Source: Eubacteriales bacterium (GTDB lineage: Bacteria > Bacillota > Clostridia > Lachnospirales > Lachnospiraceae). From it: 64,000 nt of DNA. Location of the stretch: positions 51,720 to 115,719 of the forward strand of contig JAUNHC010000017.1 in assembly GCA_030524175.1 (NCBI GenBank), read 5' to 3'. Numbering within the stretch: the first letter of the stretch is position 1; every line of letters starts with the position of its first letter. The position numbers and the translations under genes were made by a program. The notes under the pieces were generated by a model that ran no database searches, was not told where the DNA came from, and worked only from the letters and a program-made list of their open reading frames with translations. This document shows, piece by piece, positions 34,300-43,489 of this stretch.

Positions 34300-36237
34300 A
34301 TGAAATTTTGTTTACATGATGTAAAAGAGGAGTACCGCAGAGGGTTTGAGGAGATTCTTAAGGAACAGGGACAGGAAAGCGTAAAAAGCGGGGGAGTGCC
34401 TGTGATGCTGAAGAAAGGACCGAAGGTTACTGTGGGTTACCAGGACGGGGTCCTGATTTTAGGCGGGAATTCTCAGGTGCAGTATTACAGGGCCTTGTCC
34501 CGTTTCCTTCAGGAAGGGGAAAAGGCGGCACAAAAGGAGGAAGAGCCTCTTTTTAATGAGACAGCTGTAATGCTGGACTGTTCCAGGAACGGCGTGATGA
34601 AGCTGTCAGAACTCAAGAGCCAGATCCGTATGATGGCTTCTATGGGAATCGGTCAGATCCTTCTTTATATTGAAGATATCTACACAGTTGAGGGAGAGCC
34701 TTATTTCGGGGCATTCAGGGGAAGATATACCAAGGAAGAGCTGAAAGAGGCTGACGATTACGGGGCTGATATGGGAGTGGAATTGATTCCCTGTATTCAG
34801 ACACTGGCCCACCTTAGAACTTTCCTGCGCTGGGAAGAGAACAGGGAAATGTGTGATGTGGGTGATATACTCCTGGCCGGAAACGAAAAAGTTGAAAAAT
34901 TGCTTTTCAGGATGATCACTGAAGTAAGCGGCTGTTTCCGCAGCCGAAGAATCCATCTTGGCATGGATGAGGCTTTCCAGCTGGGAAAAGGAACATACCT
35001 GAAGCAGCACGGTTACCAGGAACCTTTTGAGATTATGAAAGCACATCTTGGCAAGGTGTATGGTATGTGTATGGAACTGGGGCTGAAACCTATGATTTGG
35101 AGTGATATGTATATCCGTCTCATGTCCCCGGACGGAGAATACTACGGAATCAAAGAGAACCAGGAGCCGGCTGAAGGCGTGGAGATTCCTTCACGGCTCA
35201 GGCTTGTGTACTGGGATTATTACAATCATGATGAAGAAACCTATGACAGATGTCTGTCTTTCCATAAAAAGCTGGGAGAGGAAGTAAGCTTTGCAACCGG
35301 CGGCTGGACCTGGAACGGAATTGCCCCCAACTATGCCAAGGCTGCAGCCACCATGAAACAGGGAATGAAGGCAGCAGAAAAGAACGGAGTCACTCAGGTT
35401 ATGTGTACTCTCTGGTATGATAATGGTGCGGAGACTCCTATGCAGACAGGTATTTATCCGGTTATTTATTTTGCACAGCTTTGTTACGGGGCATCTGTGG
35501 AGGATGAAGCGCTGGAGGGCTGGCTGGCTATGTACAGCGGCTTCCGGGCAGCAGATTACCGTCTTTTGGATGCTTTTGACTACACACCGGGCACGCTTCA
35601 GGACAATAAAGGAGCGGATAATCCTTCTAAGTACCTGCTTTATCAGGATGTGCTCCTGGGATTGTTTGACAAGCAGATAGAGGGACTTGGGCTTACACAG
35701 TATTACGAGAGTCTGGAAAAGAAACTGGCAGAAGCTCTCTATAAGGCATCTTTTGGCAAAAAGATTGCCCAGGTGAAACAGGACCAGCCGGGATACCGCA
35801 GATATGCAGCAGACTGTCTGTTCCGGTATTACCATAATCTGGCGGGGATACTGGCCAGAAAGGCAGAGCTTGGCATCCGGGTTTACCAGGCTTATCATGC
35901 AGGCAATAAGAAAGAGCTTTCTGTGATCTGCGAGATGCTGAAGGATTTGCAGGAAAGATGTATTCTTTTAAAGGAGCAGAGAGAAGGCCTGTGGTTTCTG
36001 GAATGTAAACCATTTGGCTACGAAGTTCTTGATATCCGTATAGGGGGGCTTGTCACAAGGCTTGAAAGCGCACAGAAGCGGATCCGGGGCTATCTCACAG
36101 ATAAATGGGATTCTATTCCTGAACTGGAGGAGAAGAGACTTCCTTATTGCAGAAGGGATGAGGATGACAGCCACAGGCTTTGCGCCTGCAATCTCTGGGA
36201 GCGGATAGTATCGGCAGGGAATCTGGACGGTGTATAA
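34300..36237 (+). CDS. GH20-type beta-N-acetylhexosaminidase
   Basis: A 645-residue protein with a small N-terminal beta domain (GVPVMLKKGPKVTVGYQDGVLILGG, the GH20b-like part) and a TIM-barrel from about residue 80 (VMLDCSRNGVMKLSELKSQIRMMASMGIGQILLYIED). The GH20 catalytic Asp-Glu pair is D223-E224 in HLGMDEAF. Other barrel motifs are GVELIPCIQTLAHL and MIWSDMYIRL. It lacks a signal peptide, so it probably acts on imported GlcNAc- or GalNAc-ended oligosaccharides. The start at 34300 follows AAAGGTGG; the in-frame ATG at 34249 is further from the barrel fold. The C-terminal 200 residues are helical and of unknown role. The linkage specificity is uncertain. Confidence 0.82.
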   Translation: MKFCLHDVKEEYRRGFEEILKEQGQESVKSGGVPVMLKKGPKVTVGYQDGVLILGGNSQVQYYRALSRFLQEGEKAAQKEEEPLFNETAVMLDCSRNGVMKLSELKSQIRMMASMGIGQILLYIEDIYTVEGEPYFGAFRGRYTKEELKEADDYGADMGVELIPCIQTLAHLRTFLRWEENREMCDVGDILLAGNEKVEKLLFRMITEVSGCFRSRRIHLGMDEAFQLGKGTYLKQHGYQEPFEIMKAHLGKVYGMCMELGLKPMIWSDMYIRLMSPDGEYYGIKENQEPAEGVEIPSRLRLVYWDYYNHDEETYDRCLSFHKKLGEEVSFATGGWTWNGIAPNYAKAAATMKQGMKAAEKNGVTQVMCTLWYDNGAETPMQTGIYPVIYFAQLCYGASVEDEALEGWLAMYSGFRAADYRLLDAFDYTPGTLQDNKGADNPSKYLLYQDVLLGLFDKQIEGLGLTQYYESLEKKLAEALYKASFGKKIAQVKQDQPGYRRYAADCLFRYYHNLAGILARKAELGIRVYQAYHAGNKKELSVICEMLKDLQERCILLKEQREGLWFLECKPFGYEVLDIRIGGLVTRLESAQKRIRGYLTDKWDSIPELEEKRLPYCRRDEDDSHRLCACNLWERIVSAGNLDGV

Positions 36238-36547
36238 AGAAGATAGGGATATATTGGTTTCAAAAACACTAAATCAAAATTGAAATAGATAGGGAACTGA
36301 TAACAGGCATAGAAAATGCGGTTATCAGTTCCTTTTTATGTGCTATGTTGCTTTAGTTATTTTATTTAGAAGGGAGCTGATTTTAAAACATTTACGGCGA
36401 ATCTTTTTTTGGATTATTCCCGTTATTGTTATTGTAAGACGTTTTACAGGATAAAAAAGCAGCTTCTCCCGGGACAGTAATATGATCGCCGGGGGACCTG
36501 CCGGGAATGGGAGTAAATACCGTTGAATCAGGAAGGGAGGGGAATGT
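36238..36547 (+). other. Gap with terminator and ECF operon leader
   Basis: This 310-nt region has no gene. An intrinsic terminator occupies 36293-36337. Further on, TCCCGG (36467-36472) pairs with CCGGGA (36501-36506) to form a leader hairpin before the sigma-factor gene. I see no consensus housekeeping promoter, which would fit self-recognition by the ECF sigma factor. Confidence 0.5.
36293..36337 (+). terminator. Intrinsic terminator after GH20
   Basis: A 12-bp perfect stem GGAACTGATAAC / GTTATCAGTTCC enclosing a small GCAT...ATGC hairpin, followed by TTTTTA. Confidence 0.9.
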
Positions 36548-37099
36548 GTGCAGGCAGAGAGCCTTACGGATGAGGAAATGATCATCAGGATACAACAGGG
36601 AGAGGAGCTTATGTTGGAATGCCTCATCAGAAAATATTATGATGATGTGTATTGGTTTTGCTGCTATAAGACCGGGGACGGGGAGCAGGCTTATGACTGC
36701 GCGCAGGAAACCTTTCTTAAGCTTACCAGATACATCTATTCTTATAGGGAGAGAAAGAAGTTCCGGGGATATTTGTTCTCTATTGCCAGAAATATATGTA
36801 ATGATTATTTCCGGACCAGGCCAGAGGATATACCGGATTCAGACAGCCTTTTAAGCATTCCCCATGGTAAAGATATGATCAGTCAGGCGGAAACCGCACA
36901 GGTGGTACGGGCAGCGCTGAAACTTTTGAAGGAAGAGCAGAGGGAGGTGGTTTATCTCCGGTATTACTGTGGATTCAAGCTGCGGGAGATTGCAAAAATC
37001 GTTGGGATTCCTCTTCCTACAGCAAAATCCAGGCTGAAGAGGGGGATGGGAAGGCTGAAAGAGATTCTGGAAAAGGAGGGGATTGGATATGAAAGATAG
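36548..37099 (+). CDS. ECF-type RNA polymerase sigma factor
   Basis: A 183-residue sigma-70 group 4 protein with region 2 (LIRKYYDDVYWFCCYKTGDGEQAYDCAQETFLKL, then FRGYLFSIARNICNDYFR) and region 4 (LKLLKEEQREVVYLRYYCGFKLREIAKIVGIPLPTAKSRLKRGMGRL). It starts on a GTG 6 nt after GGGAGGGG. Its end overlaps the next gene by 11 nt. The following membrane protein is the candidate anti-sigma factor and the ABC transporter the candidate target, a layout seen in envelope-stress ECF operons of Firmicutes. Confidence 0.92.
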   Translation: MQAESLTDEEMIIRIQQGEELMLECLIRKYYDDVYWFCCYKTGDGEQAYDCAQETFLKLTRYIYSYRERKKFRGYLFSIARNICNDYFRTRPEDIPDSDSLLSIPHGKDMISQAETAQVVRAALKLLKEEQREVVYLRYYCGFKLREIAKIVGIPLPTAKSRLKRGMGRLKEILEKEGIGYER

Positions 37100-37850
37100 T
37101 GAGATTAAAATTTTATTGAAGGAGTGTAGGGGACCAGAGATAGACAGAGAATGCAAAGAGAAAAGTATCCGTTTTGTTACAGGACAGATGAAAGATATAC
37201 GGGTACTTTACCATATTTCATATTGGGAAAGACTGAAAAACATGGCTGGGTACTTGTCACCCTGGGTGTGGGCCGTACAGGCGGCGATTCTGATGCTTCT
37301 GGGCTATTTTGCAGTTCTGGACAGCCAGTCTATGCTGCCGGCGGCGGTTGCTGCGGTTCCGCTTCTGGGGTGTATAGGATGTATGGAAATACAGAGAGGA
37401 TATATGTGCGGTATGTGGGAGATGGAGAAGGCCTGCCGTTACGACCTGCGTCAGGTTGTGCTTTTGAAGCTTCAGATTATGGGCGGCGTGGATATGGCAG
37501 TTGTTGTCTGCCTCCTGGCAATGGCTACAGGAAGGGGGATTACCCTTTCAAAGGCTGTTTTTTATATACTTCTTCCGTATTTTATATCGTGTTTTATATA
37601 TTTTACTATTCTTTGCAGGACAGACAGAAGGGCGTCGGATTTTGTTATTGTGGGGGCAGGAATTCTAATGTCTGCGGTAATGTGGGTCTTATTAAATTGT
37701 ATTGATGAGGTAATGTGGAGCTATCTGGATGTACGTATGGAGTGGACCGCTTTAGCTGCCATAGCAGCGGCGGATTTAATGCTGCTGTCCGTGAGGAGAT
37801 TTTGGAAAATATGTGACAAGGAGAGTAATAAGGTATGGAGTTACGATTAG
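37089..37850 (+). CDS. Membrane protein, candidate anti-sigma factor
   Basis: A 253-residue protein with a cytosolic N-terminus of about 50 residues (SEIKILLKECRGPEIDRECKEKSIRFV) and about six membrane helices. It has no zinc-binding HxxxCxxC motif of classical anti-sigma factors. The N-terminal region and position directly after the sigma gene (11-nt overlap; AAAGGAGGGG 7 nt before the ATG) suggest it holds the sigma factor at the membrane. It could instead be a third transporter subunit. The end overlaps the ATPase start by 16 nt. I do not recognise a named family. Confidence 0.65.
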   Translation: MKDSEIKILLKECRGPEIDRECKEKSIRFVTGQMKDIRVLYHISYWERLKNMAGYLSPWVWAVQAAILMLLGYFAVLDSQSMLPAAVAAVPLLGCIGCMEIQRGYMCGMWEMEKACRYDLRQVVLLKLQIMGGVDMAVVVCLLAMATGRGITLSKAVFYILLPYFISCFIYFTILCRTDRRASDFVIVGAGILMSAVMWVLLNCIDEVMWSYLDVRMEWTALAAIAAADLMLLSVRRFWKICDKESNKVWSYD

Positions 37851-38710
37851 ACAGATTAACTAAGGTATATGGGAGTAAAATAGCAGTAGATGATTTTTCA
37901 GCAGTGCTCACTGAAGGAGTATACGGACTTTTAGGGGCTAATGGTGCAGGAAAGACAACTTTGATGCGGATACTTTGTGATATTCTGCGGCCTACAAGAG
38001 GAGAGGTTATCTGCGATAACTTTAATATACAGGAAATGGGGGAGGAGTACAGGAATCTTCTTGGATATCTACCTCAGGATTTTGGATATTATCCTAATTT
38101 TACAGCGGAAAAATTCCTTCTGTATATGGCATCCCTGAAAGGTTTGGATAAACGCTTTGCCAGGGAGCGCAGTGAAGAATTGCTGGATCTCACAGGTTTG
38201 GATCATGTTAAAAGAAAGAAAATAGGAACCTTTTCGGGAGGTATGAAACAACGTCTTGGAATTGCTCAGGCTCTTTTGAACAACCCTAAGATATTGGTTC
38301 TGGATGAACCCACAGCAGGACTGGACCCTAAGGAGAGAGTACGGTTCCGTAACCTTGTCAGTTCGATTTCAAAAAATAAGATTGTAGTTCTTTCCACTCA
38401 CATTGTATCAGATGTGGAGTATATTGCCGGAGATATACTGATAATGCGGGACGGAAAGCTAATAGTCCAGGGCGGGCCGGAAGAAATTTTGAAAGAGGTA
38501 AAGGATTTTGTATGGGAAATGCGTGTTCCATCTACACAGACGGAACAGTTTACAGGTAAGTTTAATGTGGCAAATCTGAGAAATGAGGAAGGTATGACTG
38601 TGTTACGCATTATTTCAGAGGAATGTCCGGGGAATGGTGCTGTAAATACAGTTCCTAACCTGGAGGATTTATACTTGTATTATTTTGCAGATAAAGGCAG
38701 GAGGCTGTGA
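37835..38710 (+). CDS. ABC transporter ATP-binding protein
   Basis: A 291-residue ATPase with Walker A GANGAGKTTLMR, signature FSGGMKQRLG, Walker B ILVLDEPTAGLDP and switch His in LSTHIVSD. The sequence IAVDDFSAVLTEGVYGLLGANGAGK is typical of ABC-2 exporters of the bacitracin or multidrug type. It overlaps the preceding gene by 16 nt and is followed by its permease 1 nt later. The four genes from the sigma factor on form one operon. Confidence 0.92.
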   Translation: MELRLDRLTKVYGSKIAVDDFSAVLTEGVYGLLGANGAGKTTLMRILCDILRPTRGEVICDNFNIQEMGEEYRNLLGYLPQDFGYYPNFTAEKFLLYMASLKGLDKRFARERSEELLDLTGLDHVKRKKIGTFSGGMKQRLGIAQALLNNPKILVLDEPTAGLDPKERVRFRNLVSSISKNKIVVLSTHIVSDVEYIAGDILIMRDGKLIVQGGPEEILKEVKDFVWEMRVPSTQTEQFTGKFNVANLRNEEGMTVLRIISEECPGNGAVNTVPNLEDLYLYYFADKGRRL

Positions 38711-38711
38711 C

Positions 38712-39770
38712 ATGAAGGAGATCATCAAATATGAATTTCAGAAGATATGGAGCAGGAAAATTGTATGGACAGGGCTTTTGCTGCTATTGCTTGTCAATCT
38801 TGCCATAGCTGTTTTAAACGGCTCTTACCATGTGGTTACTTCAGACGGCAGAGAATTGTTTGGAAGTGAGGCTGAGGAATATGTGAAGGAACGTACCGGA
38901 AAATATACAGGACTTCTTAATGACGACAAGGCAGCCAGGATCATAAAAGAGGAAAAACCTTCAGAGTCAGTAGAATATGGGGAATATTACGGCCTGCCCC
39001 TCTATAATTACGTCCAGTATATTTTTGGTTCAGAAGAAGAAGGAGGGCTGGGAAAAACAGTAGATGATTATACCAGGAAAGGTATTACATTAGAAGTTGG
39101 TCATAGCCAGCGCTGGATTTCATTATTTAGTTACCTTCCAATGATGATACTTGGAATAGGGACAGTAGCTGCAATAGGGGTATCAGGCGTGTTTTCAGAG
39201 GAATATACGAGAAGGATGGATGCGTTGCTGCTCACCAGCAAAAATGGGAAAAGGAAGTGTATATACGCAAAGATCATTGCTTCTTTTCTGTTTGCACTGG
39301 TCTGCTATGGGGCAATGCTGCTTGTAAATATCGTTCCCTTTCTTTTAAAGGACGGAATTTACGGTTGGGATGCAGCCGTGCAGCTCTCCTATGAAATGTG
39401 TCGCCTTCCTTATACTTTTAACTGCGGGCAGACGGCTCTTTGCATGATCGCCGGAGGCTTGTTGGGTACTGTTATGATTACCTCAGTAACGTTAATCGTT
39501 TCTGTTCTGTGCAAAAGCTCTTTCGCAGCAATTATCATATCTTTTACTTTGTATGTTTTGCCAATGCTTATGCAGCAGCTCCTTCCCATGAATGTAGTGT
39601 GTATGACTCCTCTTGGGGCATCTACGCTTGAGGTTTTGCAGCAGCCTTTTGTTTCATTGGGAGGATTGAAAGTGCTGTTTTATTTAAAAATCATAGTGGC
39701 AGCGGCAGTGTTGGTAGTGATAATGTGGTTTGTAACGCGCAGAGTATTTTCCAGGCACCAGGTACAGTAG
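38712..39770 (+). CDS. ABC-2-type permease
   Basis: A 352-residue membrane protein with one N-terminal helix (IVWTGLLLLLLVNLAIAVL), an outer domain of about 110 residues, and five more helices. This is the layout of ABC-2 permeases in which a large loop lies between helices 1 and 2 (YVKERTGKYTGLLNDDKAARII...). It starts at the ATG 7 nt after AGGAGG, not at the in-frame 38685 codon. It closes the sigma-factor operon. The substrate is unknown; an envelope-related role is inferred from the sigma factor. Confidence 0.85.
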   Translation: MKEIIKYEFQKIWSRKIVWTGLLLLLLVNLAIAVLNGSYHVVTSDGRELFGSEAEEYVKERTGKYTGLLNDDKAARIIKEEKPSESVEYGEYYGLPLYNYVQYIFGSEEEGGLGKTVDDYTRKGITLEVGHSQRWISLFSYLPMMILGIGTVAAIGVSGVFSEEYTRRMDALLLTSKNGKRKCIYAKIIASFLFALVCYGAMLLVNIVPFLLKDGIYGWDAAVQLSYEMCRLPYTFNCGQTALCMIAGGLLGTVMITSVTLIVSVLCKSSFAAIIISFTLYVLPMLMQQLLPMNVVCMTPLGASTLEVLQQPFVSLGGLKVLFYLKIIVAAAVLVVIMWFVTRRVFSRHQVQ

Positions 39771-39806
39771 GGTGCATGCCCTATCGGTATAGCCTCAAGT
39801 GCCGGG

Positions 39807-39835
39807 TTGCGTAAAAAAGGTGTTAGTGGTAAGAT
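39807..39835 (+). promoter_or_regulatory. Promoter directly before the arginase-fold gene
   Basis: TTGCGT and TAAGAT are 17 nt apart. Transcription would start at or within a base or two of the ATG at 39842, and no ribosome site is present, so the mRNA may be leaderless. Confidence 0.5.
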
Positions 39836-39841
39836 AGCACT

Positions 39842-40609
39842 ATGTTAAAAGAGAAAGCTATTAAAATTGTGGTGATGGATTTCTCAGGGATTTACAGGAG
39901 GGAGCAGTTTGGCAGATATGAAGTGTTCTGGGTGGAGGCAAAGGAAATACCGGGAACCAACTGCTATTGCGACCAGGAGGCAATGGAGCTTCTGCGCAGT
40001 AAAATTGCCGAATTTCCTGCCAAGGGGATTCATTTCCTCGATTCCGGGAACTATCATTATATGAGCCGGCTGTGGCTGGAAAAAATAAGAGAGCCTTTCC
40101 GTTTATTGGTGCTGGACAACCATACGGATATGCAGCTTCCTGCCTTTGGCGGATTATTATCCTGTGGCGGCTGGATAGCGGCAGCATTAGATGAGCTGGA
40201 GAATCTGCAGGAAGTGATACTGGCAGGGCCTGACAGGGAGGCATTTTCCCGGACAGAGGCGGAGTATCAGGGGAAGGTGAGGTTCTTAAGCAGAGAAGAG
40301 CTGAAGGAACAGGGGGCAGAAGGTGTTAGGGCTTTTATCAGTGCCTTGCCTGTGGACTTGCCGCTTTACATTTCTGTGGATAAGGATGTACTGTGTCCGG
40401 GAGAAGCGGATACTGCCTGGAGTCAGGGAGATATGACTCTTTCAGAACTGTTGGATTTTTTGGACAAGGTGGCCCAACGGTTTGCGTCCGGGGGCGGCAG
40501 AATCCTGGGTGTCGATATCTGCGGTGAAAGCAGTGTTGACGGAAATACGGAAAGCCGGGTAAATGAGAAGGCGAACCGAGAGCTTCTTGATTTTTTTGCA
40601 GGTAAATGA
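39842..40609 (+). CDS. Arginase-fold (ureohydrolase superfamily) protein
   Basis: A 255-residue protein that keeps all six metal-binding positions of the arginase/agmatinase fold: H72 (SGNYHYMS), D92, H94 and D96 (LDNHTDMQ), and D180 and D182 (SVDKDVLCP). The usual GGDHS and DAHxD contexts are altered (GNYHY, DNHTD) and DP after the second Asp pair is CP. It probably binds two manganese ions and hydrolyses a guanidino- or formimino-type bond, but the substrate is open. It is shorter than arginases (about 300). No arginine-catabolic genes are nearby. Confidence 0.75.
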   Translation: MLKEKAIKIVVMDFSGIYRREQFGRYEVFWVEAKEIPGTNCYCDQEAMELLRSKIAEFPAKGIHFLDSGNYHYMSRLWLEKIREPFRLLVLDNHTDMQLPAFGGLLSCGGWIAAALDELENLQEVILAGPDREAFSRTEAEYQGKVRFLSREELKEQGAEGVRAFISALPVDLPLYISVDKDVLCPGEADTAWSQGDMTLSELLDFLDKVAQRFASGGGRILGVDICGESSVDGNTESRVNEKANRELLDFFAGK

Positions 40610-40711
40610 TAGGAAGCGGTCCGGAAAGAATGGGGGACAAGAATGTTAAGATGAAGGTTCAGATTCAGAGCGGGGGACAACAGGGACTGATAGACAGAAA
40701 AGGAGAATCAC

Positions 40712-41482
40712 ATGAAGAATGAATTGCTGAAAATAGGGCCTTTTACTGTATATGGGTATGGGCTTATGATTGCTCTTGGGATTGCTGCTGCCTATATAGT
40801 GGCAGAATACAGGGCGAGAAAGCAGAAGCTTGATTATGAACATGTTTTCTATCTGGTTATCTGGTGTGTTGTAGGAGGCTTTGCGTCAGCAAAGGTGCTC
40901 TTCTGGATCACGGAATGGAAGACCATTGTCCGGGACCCGGGATTTATGCTCCGCACTCTGCCGGATGGTTTTGTGGTGTTTGGAGGAATTATCGGAGGAA
41001 TACTTACAGGATACCTGTATTGCAGGGCCAAGGGATTAGAGTTTTTGAAATATTTTGATTTGATGATGCCGTCTATTGCCCTTGCTCAGGGATTCGGACG
41101 GATCGGATGTCTGCTGGCAGGCTGCTGCTATGGGAACGAGACCGGGTGTCCGGTATCCATCACTTTTCAGGAATCCGATTTCGCGCCCAATCATGTACCC
41201 TTGATTCCCACCCAGCCCTATTCCAGTCTTCTTAACTTCCTTCATTTTTTTGTTCTTTTATATGTGGCAAAACATAAAAAGGCTGACGGGCAGGTGGCTG
41301 CCTGCTATCTCATATTTTACAGCGTGGGAAGATTTATCCTGGAGTTTTTCAGAGGAGATTTAGAGAGAGGCAGTGTGGGGGTGCTTTCCACATCCCAGTT
41401 TATCGGTATTTTCACAGCAATTGCAGGAGTCCTGCTTTTTATTATGGCAGGAAAAAGACATAAAAAGGAAGAACAGGCATAG
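40712..41482 (+). CDS. lgt: Prolipoprotein diacylglyceryl transferase
   Basis: A 256-residue membrane enzyme that adds diacylglycerol to the lipobox cysteine of prelipoproteins. It has the N-terminal YGYGLMIALGIAAAY helix, the VVFGGIIGGILTGYLYCR segment (the usual HGGLxG His replaced by Phe), and the Lgt signature FGRIGCLLAGCCYG. The C-terminal VGRFILEFFRGD matches the conserved RFxxEFxR site. Seven helices are likely. The loss of the His suggests a diverged Lgt (many Firmicutes carry more than one). The ribosome site is AAAAGGAG. The window encodes several lipoproteins that such an enzyme would process. Confidence 0.92.
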   Translation: MKNELLKIGPFTVYGYGLMIALGIAAAYIVAEYRARKQKLDYEHVFYLVIWCVVGGFASAKVLFWITEWKTIVRDPGFMLRTLPDGFVVFGGIIGGILTGYLYCRAKGLEFLKYFDLMMPSIALAQGFGRIGCLLAGCCYGNETGCPVSITFQESDFAPNHVPLIPTQPYSSLLNFLHFFVLLYVAKHKKADGQVAACYLIFYSVGRFILEFFRGDLERGSVGVLSTSQFIGIFTAIAGVLLFIMAGKRHKKEEQA

Positions 41483-41516
41483 GCTGTAACAAGTATTTTG
41501 TTGAAAGGGAAAATGC

Positions 41517-43268
41517 ATGTTCGGACCAGAAGATTATGAAACAGATACGGTACAAATACAGCAGGATATCCCCACAGCAGATGCAGAGGAGGCAGAAGTG
41601 CCGGCCCAGAGCGAACGCTATGGGGATTTTATTATAAAATACGTTCAGAATATTAACGGTCCAGATGAGATCACATCGGACACTACCTTTCAGAAAATCA
41701 ATGAGGTTTTCGGGATTCTTTACATTCCCCTGACTGTGGCAGGACAGATGGAGATCAACAGTTATTCTTATAATTCCATTCCTAAATGTTACACCTACAT
41801 GGATCTGGAAAGTCTCAACGCATCGGGGATCACCCGGCTTCACAATCACCCTTACCTGCAGCTTTTGGGAAAAGGAACAGCAGTGGCGGTGATCGACTCG
41901 GGGATTGACTACACAAATCCATTGTTCCGGGATGAAAACGGCAGCAGGATCCTTATTCTGTGGGACCAGACATTGGTGGGAGGACCGGATGAGCCTGTGC
42001 CTTACGGCAGGGTTTTTACAAAAGAAGATATTGACAGGGCACTGGAGGCGGATGAGCCGTTAGAAGTGGTGCCGTCTACGGATACTAATGGACATGGGAC
42101 AGCTTTGGCTGCTGTGGCGGCGGGGAATTTTGTACCGGGAGAAAATTTTTCGGGTGCGGCACCGGGCGCTTCCTTGATCATCGTGAAGCTGAAACCGGCA
42201 AAAACATACTTGCGGGAGTTTTACTTATTTCCTCCGGATGCAGATATTTTCCAGGAAAATGATGTGATGATGGGGATTTCTTATGTAATGAGATGGGCTT
42301 ATATGCATAAAATGCCCTTGTCAGTTTGCCTTGGAATCGGGAGCAGCCAGGGGGCGCATTTAGGCGACAGTCCTTTGAGCCAGTACATTGATTATGCGGC
42401 AGGATTTTCACAGGTTTCCATTTCCATTGCAGCCGGCAACGAAGGCAGTGCCCAGCACCACTTTGTGGGTACGCTTGATTCACCCTCTTCTTCTGTCACT
42501 GCCGAATTTCGGGTGGGGAGTAACAATGAGGGATTCACCTTGGAATTCTGGGGAGAGCCTCCGGAGGTTTTCTATATATCCATCCAGTCACCCACCGGGG
42601 AAATTCTGGATGTAAGCAGTTCCCTGGGTGCAGGTACACAGACGCTTTCCTTTGTCTTTGTGGAGACGAAGGTGCTGGTAAACTATGTTGCCATAGAGCG
42701 GCAGAGTGGGAATACCCTTGTGTATTTCAGGTTTCTCCATCCTGCTCCGGGTATATGGAAAATTGTCACAAGGGGACGGCAGAGCCAAAACGTGAACTTC
42801 CATATGTGGATGCCTGTGCAGGGATTGATTTCTCCGGGCACTTATTTTCTGGAAGCTTCCCCCTACAATACAATAACGAATCCCGGAAATTCCATAGACA
42901 GTATCACAGTCACGGCGTACCAGTACAGGGACAACAGTTTGTATCTTAATGCCAGCAGAGGATTTACACCTGAGGGGATCGTAACCCCCCAGTTTGCTGC
43001 TCCGGGTGTGGATATCCGTGTCCCTCTTCTTAACGGCGGTTTTGGAATGGCTTCAGGAACCAGTTTGGCAGCAGCACAGACCGCAGGGGTGGCTGCACTT
43101 TTATTTGAATGGGCGATCATCAGGGGAAATGCGCCGTTTTTCAGCGGAAACAGTGTGAAGTATTATCTGCAGCGAGGGGCCCGCAGAGAGGAAAATGTAC
43201 AGTATCCTAATCCGGAGTGGGGGTATGGCCGGCTTGATCTTTATCATACTTTCGAAATCCTGACTTAA
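41517..43268 (+). CDS. S8 subtilisin-like peptidase (Csp-like, clostridial)
   Basis: A 583-residue subtilase with complete triad: D127 (VIDSGID), H193 (NGHGTALA) and S516 (SGTSLAAAQTAG). The oxyanion Asn region is AAGNEGSAQHH. A long insertion between His and Ser (residues about 290-480) forms an extra beta domain, as in the Csp proteases that activate spore-cortex lytic enzymes in clostridia. The N-terminal 100 residues look like a prodomain. There is no signal peptide, again as in Csp proteins, which are made in the mother cell and packaged into the spore. A spore-germination role is inferred by family. Confidence 0.85.
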   Translation: MFGPEDYETDTVQIQQDIPTADAEEAEVPAQSERYGDFIIKYVQNINGPDEITSDTTFQKINEVFGILYIPLTVAGQMEINSYSYNSIPKCYTYMDLESLNASGITRLHNHPYLQLLGKGTAVAVIDSGIDYTNPLFRDENGSRILILWDQTLVGGPDEPVPYGRVFTKEDIDRALEADEPLEVVPSTDTNGHGTALAAVAAGNFVPGENFSGAAPGASLIIVKLKPAKTYLREFYLFPPDADIFQENDVMMGISYVMRWAYMHKMPLSVCLGIGSSQGAHLGDSPLSQYIDYAAGFSQVSISIAAGNEGSAQHHFVGTLDSPSSSVTAEFRVGSNNEGFTLEFWGEPPEVFYISIQSPTGEILDVSSSLGAGTQTLSFVFVETKVLVNYVAIERQSGNTLVYFRFLHPAPGIWKIVTRGRQSQNVNFHMWMPVQGLISPGTYFLEASPYNTITNPGNSIDSITVTAYQYRDNSLYLNASRGFTPEGIVTPQFAAPGVDIRVPLLNGGFGMASGTSLAAAQTAGVAALLFEWAIIRGNAPFFSGNSVKYYLQRGARREENVQYPNPEWGYGRLDLYHTFEILT

Positions 43269-43387
43269 AGGTAAAATTGTCGTAACAGTTCAAGTTTACC
43301 TGGACTGTTGCGGACTGCCGAAATCTTTACCAAAAGTAACAGCGAATTATTGTGAATGTTTTAGACAAAAATTTTTAGGTGAGCTAA

Positions 43388-43416
43388 TTGTTTTTGGCCT
43401 CCCAATTTGGTATACT
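43388..43416 (+). promoter_or_regulatory. Promoter of the nucleobase permease gene
   Basis: TTGTTT and TATACT are 17 nt apart, leaving a leader of about 65 nt. No purine riboswitch or PyrR-type anti-terminator is apparent in the leader. Confidence 0.6.
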
Positions 43417-43489
43417 AGATGAAAGAATAGTAATTGTCCTGTACAATGATTCAGACAGTTACATACAACAGAGGTATTGGGAGGTAATC

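Noticed and set aside
43275-43320. Terminator after the subtilase gene
   Set aside because: AACAGTTCA/TGGACTGTT can pair, but there is no T-run and the stem is short.
43269-43489. Purine riboswitch before the nucleobase permease
   Set aside because: The leader is AT-rich with one weak hairpin and lacks the conserved three-way junction and loop sequences.
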